From Bacteroidales bacterium (GTDB lineage: Bacteria; Bacteroidota; Bacteroidia; Bacteroidales; 4484-276): 10,804 nt of DNA. Shown here one piece after another: positions 6,934 to 10,804 of the stretch. Numbering within the stretch: the first letter of the stretch is position 1; every line of letters starts with the position of its first letter. The translations under genes were made by a program, and so were the position numbers. The stretch is from assembly GCA_018400545.1 (NCBI GenBank), contig JAGYLT010000053.1:1-10804 (forward strand). The letters run 5' to 3'. The notes under the pieces were generated by a model. The model was not told the origin of the DNA and made no database searches. It saw nothing but the letters and a program-made list of their open reading frames with translations.

Positions 6934-7029
6934 CCACCTTTGGCCCCGAAATTCAGGAATCAGCAAAGAAAAGTTCCAGGATTTGAATGCAGCTTATGAT
7001 TCAATTAAGAAAGAACGGGGATGAAGTAG
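6871..7029 (+). pseudogene. Out-of-frame J-domain remnant of the TerB/DnaJ gene
   Basis: Just after L219 of the TerB-domain ORF, loss of one base shifts the frame. ITPDASDEE can be read at 6873-6899 in a second frame, VATFGPEIQESAK at 6930-6968, and FQDLNAAYDSIKKERG at 6974-7021 in a further frame. One more missing G would end it as ...RGMK at the TAG of 7027-7029. These match the start and end of a DnaJ domain. The middle, where KAY..MAVKYHPDK is expected, is shrunken and the HPD motif cannot be recovered. Several short deletions explain the pattern. This is either a sequencing-consensus defect or a truly inactivated J domain. Confidence 0.7.
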
Positions 7030-7090
7030 GGAAAATTTTATGTAGGGGCATGAGTGAGTTGTCAGTAAAAATTCAGACGGGTCAGCATCT

Positions 7091-7132
7091 TAAATCTCCT
7101 GATTGCCATCCCAAATAAAAGATCAGGATTTA
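7091..7132. terminator. Convergent intergenic stem-loop, possible bidirectional terminator
   Basis: TAAATCtcCTGAT (7091-7103) pairs with ATCAGGATTTA (7122-7132) over 11 bp with a two-base bulge. It lies between the converging 3' ends of the TerB/DnaJ gene and the nitronate monooxygenase remnant. The T-rich tract is weak. The bulge may itself be one of the local sequence errors. Confidence 0.4.
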
Positions 7133-7160
7133 CAGCAATTTCCCCAGATGCAGGTTAAAT

Positions 7161-8119
7161 CTACTTAGCGCTCAGCACTTTCCTGGCTTGCTCAAACTCA
7201 ACTATCTCCTGCAATATACTCCAGCCGCGTGGCCTGATCTCACTGATTAATGCACTTACCTGCTGATTTCCAGTTCTCTGCCTCTCATCGGCATTTCCTT
7301 CGAACATACCCAGTTTTGCAATGGCCACGTCCAAGCAGTTCTTCAGTTGGTCTTTCGAAGCACCTTTGCTTTCCAGCTCTTTACCTTTCCCAGAATGCAT
7401 TTTTTATCAATCGGACCGGAACTACATTTTTCAGGGTAAGGATGGTAGTCTCCATCTTTACCGTGATTCGCTGCTTAAGATTTCATGCGCCGAAGATTCT
7501 TCAGAAGCGGCAAAACGTGAGCCAACCTGCACACCATCATGCCAAGTGCCATGGCAGCAAGCATTTGCCTGCCGGTTCCAATTCCTCCGGCTGCGATCAG
7601 TGGAAGATCAACGGTTTTTCTGATCAGGTATCAGGTTCATGGTGGTGGTTTCTTCGATGCCGTTGTGGCCGCCGCTTCTCAAAACCCCTCGGCAACGATG
7701 GCATCCACGCCTTCTACCTCCTGTGCTTTCAGGGCAAACTTTGTATTGGCGATCACATGAACCACAGTGATTCCAAGGATCTTTAAAATGCTGTGTGTAT
7801 TTTTTTCGGGTTGCCCGCTGATGTAAATACAATCTTCACTTTTTTCGCGCAATACAATCCCGATGATCTCATCCATTTGCGGATACAGCAGCGGCAGGTT
7901 TACACCCCAGGGCTTTTGGGTAGCAGCCTTCATCTTTTCACGTGTTCCTCAAACACATCAGGATACATGGAGCCTGCCCCGATAAGTTCCAGTCCGCCTA
8001 AGCATTCGACACAGCCGAGCCAACTTCCAGCCCCGAGCACCAAATCATACCCGCCTGATAATGGGATGTTCAATTTTGAAAAGTTCAGTGATTTTCGTTT
8101 TCACGGGATGGTTAATCAT
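7161..8119 (-). pseudogene. Nitronate monooxygenase, full length but multiply frameshifted
   Basis: Read from 8119 down to the TAG at 7163-7161, fragments of one FMN-dependent nitronate monooxygenase (2-nitropropane dioxygenase family) appear in order across all three frames. They are KTKITELFKIEHPII, MIWCSG, AGSMYPDVFEEHVK, MKAATQKPWGVNLPLLYP (from 7933), VKIVFTSAGNP, GITVVHVIANTKFALKAQ, GGHNGIEETTTMNLIP, LIAAGGIGTGRQMLAAMALG, VQVGSRFAASEESSAHEI, PVRLIKNAFWE, and a C-terminus ending EFEQARKVLSAK. The 959-base span equals a complete gene of about 320 codons. Breaks are one-base insertions or deletions, many in homopolymers: the T runs at 7840-7845 and 7800-7806, the A run at 7681-7684. Some pairs cancel, leaving longer open stretches such as 7161-7400. 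Such enzymes oxidise alkyl nitronates. It follows yidC on the same strand. The start may be the ATG at 8119 or a GTG at 8104. Confidence 0.85.
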
Positions 8120-8121
8120 GC

Positions 8122-8154
8122 ATTCATCCGATGACTTTGAGTCATCGGATGAAT
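8122..8154 (-). terminator. Perfect 15-bp hairpin between yidC and the nitronate monooxygenase remnant
   Basis: ATTCATCCGATGACT (8122-8136) and AGTCATCGGATGAAT (8140-8154) are exact reverse complements with a three-base loop. It begins 11 bases past the yidC stop and ends 2 bases before the ATG at 8119 of the downstream gene. No T run follows in the minus-strand direction, so it may be a terminator, a processing or stability element, or a structure limiting translation of the next gene. Confidence 0.6.
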
Positions 8155-8165
8155 TGGTATTTAGC

Positions 8166-10106
8166 TTATTTTCGTTTTCCGGTTTTGGGATCATAGCCGC
8201 GTTGTTTGGCCATATCTTCCAGCCGCTTCTGGAAACCGGATTTCTTCACAGGCTTTTTCTTATTGGCCAGAATTTGCTTCCTGATCTTGACTTCATCAAT
8301 CGTTCTGCGGATGATAAACATCTGACCGAAGGTAATCAGGTTGGCCAGTAAATAATAGTAGCTCAACCCGGAGGCATAACTATTAAAAAATCCCAGGAAC
8401 ATAATCGGCATCAGGTACATCATGGTTTTCATACCCGGCATCTGTGTATTTGCCGACCCCATCATATCATTGTTAATTCTGGTGTAAATGATGGTTGAAA
8501 TGGTCATGAGCAATGTAAACAAACTCACATGATCGCCATAAAACGGAATATTGAAGGGCAAATCCAGAATGGAATCATAGCTGGACAAATCATGCGCCCA
8601 TAAAAATGACTCCTGTCTCAGCTCTATTGAAGACGGGAAAAACCGGAACATGGCAATCAGGATTGGCATCTGCAAAAGCATAGGCAAACATCCTGCCATG
8701 GGATTTACACCGGCTTTTTTGTATAATGCCATGGTAGCCTGTTGCTTTTTCATGGCATCCTCCTGTTTGGGGAATTTCTTGGAAAGCTCCTCTACTTCCG
8801 GTTTAAGCACCCGCATTCGCGCTGATGAAAGATAGGTTTTGTATGCGATCGGGAACAGAACTATTTTTAGTAAAATTGTGAGGATCAGGATCACAATCCC
8901 ATAATTCCAGCCGTAACCGCCCAGCCAGTCGAAAACCGGGATTACAGCGTATCTGTTTATCCAGGCCAGCAAAAAGAAACTCCAACCCAGGGGAATTTGC
9001 CGTTCCAGTTCCAGGTCGAACTTTTTAAGTGTTTTGTATTTGTTGGGGCCAAAATAAAAAGATGTGGCAAATTGTTGGGAAGGCAGGTTTTGAAAAGGAA
9101 CCCCAATTTCGGCTTCCATATTGCGGAGGTAGTGCGGATCGGTTTCATCTTCGCGGGTATATGCGCGGACATCAGCATTTTCGAAAGCATTATCAGCAAT
9201 AAAAGCGGAAAGGAAAAACCGGGATTTAAAAGAAACCCATTTAACCTTGGTCACAATGTTTTCTTCATCATCACTACTCTCCGAGAGATAATCCACATCA
9301 TCCTGGTAATATTTGTAGTAGATGGAAGTTTCCCGGCGATCGTTTTCCAGGCTCTTTTCCTGACGGCGCATTTCCGTTTTCCACGAAAGGTTCAGAAATC
9401 CTGTTCCGGGATCAACAATCCTGTCCATACCGACAAGGTTAAGATCATAATCCACCATATATTTATCACCAAAAATGGTATAGACATATTCTATGTATCG
9501 ATCTTTTCCATCACCGGCATCGGCATAGAGCCGCAAGGAAAAGCGCAAAGAATCGCTTCCCGACACATACATCGAATCTTTGCCCTGAAGCGAAACGGTA
9601 GAATACTCTGGTTTGAAATACAACCCGTCCGTGCTTATGCTTCGGTTGTTTGCGAAAAAAGTATAGCCAAAAGTTGTTTTTTCGCTATTGTACAAGAGCA
9701 AAGGAAGGGAATCGTATGTTTGGTATTCCTTGAGTTCGGCGCTAATTATTTTTCCGCCAACATTCGAAATCTTCAGTTTTATTTTTTCGTTTTCGAGGAT
9801 GAAATATTTTTGTTCACCAACACCTGCACCTGCAAAATATCCCAGCCTGTTAATCAATTCACTTTCAACTGCACTTTCGTTTTGTGGTAATTTTTCAGGG
9901 GTAATCGATTCGCTTTGTTTTTCGGGTTCCGGGGCCAGCCTTTGGAGAGAATCCTGTATCCGTGCCTGTCGCTCCTGCACACGCACTATGGAGTCCTGCA
10001 CCTGTTGTCTTCGTATTCTCTCTTCCTCAGAAGGCGAGGTGTAAATTGTGTAGCCAATAAATATTGCCAGTATCAGGAGTAAGCCAATGATCGTGTTCCT
10101 GTCCAT
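8166..10106 (-). CDS. yidC: Membrane protein insertase YidC
   Basis: A 646-residue inner-membrane insertase that places membrane proteins in the bilayer alone or with SecYEG. An N-terminal anchor (about residues 6-22) is followed by a charged Gln/Arg/Glu-rich linker (27-60) and a large periplasmic beta domain (about 85-370). The conserved C-terminal insertase domain runs from about 375 to 605 with five membrane segments, including NYGIVILILTILLKIVLFPI (401-420), GVNPMAGCLPMLLQMPILIA (466-485) and the last segment around YYYLLANLITFGQMFII (583-599). The groove arginine of E. coli YidC (R366) corresponds to K414, a positive charge kept. The cytoplasmic tail is strongly basic (KKKPVKKS, KTGKRK), useful for ribosome contact. 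Length and layout suit Bacteroidota. It is intact, has a promoter element at 10140-10147 and is divergent from the metal-binding lipoprotein gene. Confidence 0.96.
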   Translation of the reverse strand: MDRNTIIGLLLILAIFIGYTIYTSPSEEERIRRQQVQDSIVRVQERQARIQDSLQRLAPEPEKQSESITPEKLPQNESAVESELINRLGYFAGAGVGEQKYFILENEKIKLKISNVGGKIISAELKEYQTYDSLPLLLYNSEKTTFGYTFFANNRSISTDGLYFKPEYSTVSLQGKDSMYVSGSDSLRFSLRLYADAGDGKDRYIEYVYTIFGDKYMVDYDLNLVGMDRIVDPGTGFLNLSWKTEMRRQEKSLENDRRETSIYYKYYQDDVDYLSESSDDEENIVTKVKWVSFKSRFFLSAFIADNAFENADVRAYTREDETDPHYLRNMEAEIGVPFQNLPSQQFATSFYFGPNKYKTLKKFDLELERQIPLGWSFFLLAWINRYAVIPVFDWLGGYGWNYGIVILILTILLKIVLFPIAYKTYLSSARMRVLKPEVEELSKKFPKQEDAMKKQQATMALYKKAGVNPMAGCLPMLLQMPILIAMFRFFPSSIELRQESFLWAHDLSSYDSILDLPFNIPFYGDHVSLFTLLMTISTIIYTRINNDMMGSANTQMPGMKTMMYLMPIMFLGFFNSYASGLSYYYLLANLITFGQMFIIRRTIDEVKIRKQILANKKKPVKKSGFQKRLEDMAKQRGYDPKTGKRK

Positions 10107-10139
10107 TTAGTAAGTCTTTACGGTTTGAAAAATCGGGCG

Positions 10140-10147
10140 CAAAGATA
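10140..10147 (-). promoter_or_regulatory. -7 promoter element of yidC
   Basis: On the minus strand TATCTTTG matches the Bacteroidota TAnnTTTG element exactly. It predicts transcription start near 10133 and a leader of about 27 bases before the yidC ATG at 10106. No matching TTTG is seen at the proper distance upstream; the nearest clear one is about 27 bases away. Confidence 0.5.
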
Positions 10148-10284
10148 GGCAAATTTTGAAGGTACTGATTTGGACAAAACCATTCAAAAATCAACAATGA
10201 TCAGATGATATGGCATGCCTGAGACATTAAACAGGAGATATTCATGCCGGTTACATTTATTTTAAGCAGCTAACCGACTGTATG

Positions 10285-10304
10285 TGATCAGTCATTAAAC
10301 TGAT
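10285..10304. repeat. 7-bp inverted repeat upstream of the HMA lipoprotein promoter
   Basis: GATCAGT (10285-10291) and ACTGATC (10298-10304) are perfect reverse complements with a 6-base loop. The right arm overlaps the FNR-like half-site at 10300. It could be a second regulator half-site arrangement or a small hairpin. Confidence 0.4.
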
Positions 10305-10311
10305 CTAAATC
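10300..10311 (+). promoter_or_regulatory. FNR/CRP-like palindrome
   Basis: TGAT-CTAA-ATCA matches the core of the FNR-type consensus TTGAT-N4-ATCAA; the outermost bases differ (C and T instead of T and A). It lies just upstream of the promoter-like site at 10322-10352, with its centre about 52 bases before the predicted start. It could mean oxygen- or redox-linked control of the lipoprotein gene. No regulator gene is in the window. Confidence 0.4.
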
Positions 10312-10321
10312 ATATTTTTAT

Positions 10322-10352
10322 TTTGACTTAAAAAAAATTGACCCTACTTTGC
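10322..10352 (+). promoter_or_regulatory. Promoter-like site for the HMA lipoprotein gene
   Basis: TTTG (10322-10325), a 19-base spacer, then TACTTTGC (10345-10352) resembles the Bacteroidota promoter, with one base missing between TA and TTTG. It would start transcription near 10358, giving a leader of about 200 bases before the ATG at 10556. A weaker TACATTTA closer to the gene is an alternative -7 element. Confidence 0.42.
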
Positions 10353-10555
10353 AATTTAGTATGCTAAACAAATAGATTCGTAAAACATTGATATTCTACA
10401 TTTTGAGAACGATTATTTAAAAAATTTACTTAACCGGCCGAATTTAACTGCATGTAAAACCGGCAGCAAAATCCAAATAATTTCTACATTTACGCTCAGA
10501 AATACGGAAATAGATTAATAGATAATTCAGTTACAATTCCAACAAAAAATTGATT
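10353..10555 (+). other. Possible long leader of the HMA lipoprotein gene
   Basis: No ORF of useful length. If the promoter at 10322-10352 is used, this is the 5' untranslated region. It contains CCGG-bearing patches near 10434-10440 and 10459-10463 but no riboswitch class that I recognise. Confidence 0.3.
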
Positions 10556-10804
10556 ATGAAGAATGTTTTTTTGCTCTTGCTCATCACAACAATAATTATC
10601 TCCTGCAATTCACAACAGGAGAAAAAATCAACTGAAGAAGGCACACAACAGACCACTGTTGTAGATCCTGCCAATCTGGAAACCATCGAAATTGATGTTT
10701 ACGGCATGACCTGCAACGGTTGTGAACTTACTGTGGAATCAGCGGTAAAAAAACTTCCGGGAGTTCAATCGGTGAAAGCATCCCACACAGATTCCTCCGC
10801 AGTC
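10556..10804 (+). CDS. Lipoprotein with heavy-metal-associated (HMA) domain, partial
   Basis: The first 83 codons of a gene cut by the window end. Residues 1-17 form a lipoprotein signal with a hydrophobic stretch LLLLITTIIIS and a lipobox Cys at 17, so the mature protein is lipid-anchored. A polar Gln/Thr/Glu-rich linker (18-40) leads into an HMA domain (from about 42) with the metal-binding motif MTCNGC (51-56), Cys at 53 and 56. The HMA fold in Atx1, MerP and the N-termini of CopA-type ATPases binds copper or other soft metals, so periplasmic metal capture or delivery is likely. The partner is not in the window. The ATG at 10556 is the only start consistent with the signal peptide. The FNR-like box and promoter upstream suggest regulated expression. 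Confidence 0.85.
   Translation, partial: MKNVFLLLLITTIIISCNSQQEKKSTEEGTQQTTVVDPANLETIEIDVYGMTCNGCELTVESAVKKLPGVQSVKASHTDSSAV

Noticed and set aside
7250..7786. 178-codon plus-strand frame
   Set aside because: It is antisense to the broken nitronate monooxygenase; its length results from shifted frames, and the minus strand gives clear family matches.
8997..9890. 297-codon plus-strand frame
   Set aside because: It lies entirely antisense to the well supported yidC gene and shows no family character; it is a shadow frame.
10212..10248. Nested GGCATG-CCTG / CAGG-CATGCC pairing
   Set aside because: It requires a 7-base one-sided bulge; too asymmetric to call a structure without comparative support.

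Overview
The window looks like a chromosomal segment of a member of the Bacteroidota, probably an environmental Bacteroidales-type lineage. The clues are a YidC with a long N-terminal periplasmic domain, a TerB/DnaJ-type protein and an M23 peptidase that read like Bacteroidota proteins, starts without Shine-Dalgarno sequences, and promoter-like sites of the Bacteroidota form TTTG-N19-TAnnTTTG. The genus cannot be read from the sequence. No tRNA, rRNA, CRISPR array, phage gene or transposase gene is visible.

Left part (1-1826): a CPBP-family membrane protein that lacks two of the family's catalytic positions sits behind a 21-bp inverted repeat and ends at a good intrinsic terminator. A doubtful small convergent ORF follows, then a gene-poor stretch. 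That stretch holds a 168-bp nearly palindromic element (1532-1699), the clearest non-coding structure in the window.

Central part (1827-6933), all on the plus strand: an eIF-2B alpha/MtnA-like sugar-phosphate isomerase homologue whose catalytic Cys is replaced by Ser; a 423-base spacer; tpiA behind a near-consensus promoter; then a HAD-family hydrolase and a secreted M23 peptidase only 2 bases apart, probably one transcription unit with tpiA. A TerB-domain protein comes next. This set is mainly housekeeping: glycolysis, phosphate-ester hydrolysis and cell-wall remodelling.

Block 6870-8056: the C-terminal J domain of the TerB protein and a full-length but shattered nitronate monooxygenase gene on the minus strand are both broken by many one-base insertions and deletions, often in homopolymers. 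The protein sequence between breaks is well kept. Two unrelated genes on opposite strands share this damage while the flanking genes are clean, so a low-quality consensus patch is more likely than true decay. A perfect 15-bp hairpin separates this block from yidC.

Right part (8122-10804): yidC (minus strand, intact, with its own promoter) and, divergently, the first 83 codons of a lipoprotein with a heavy-metal-associated domain. The divergent gene has a promoter-like site, an FNR/CRP-like palindrome and an approximately 200-base leader.

I see no convincing new multi-gene system here. The items most worth following are the palindromic element, the indel block, the two active-site-altered enzyme homologues and the FNR-like site before the metal-binding lipoprotein.
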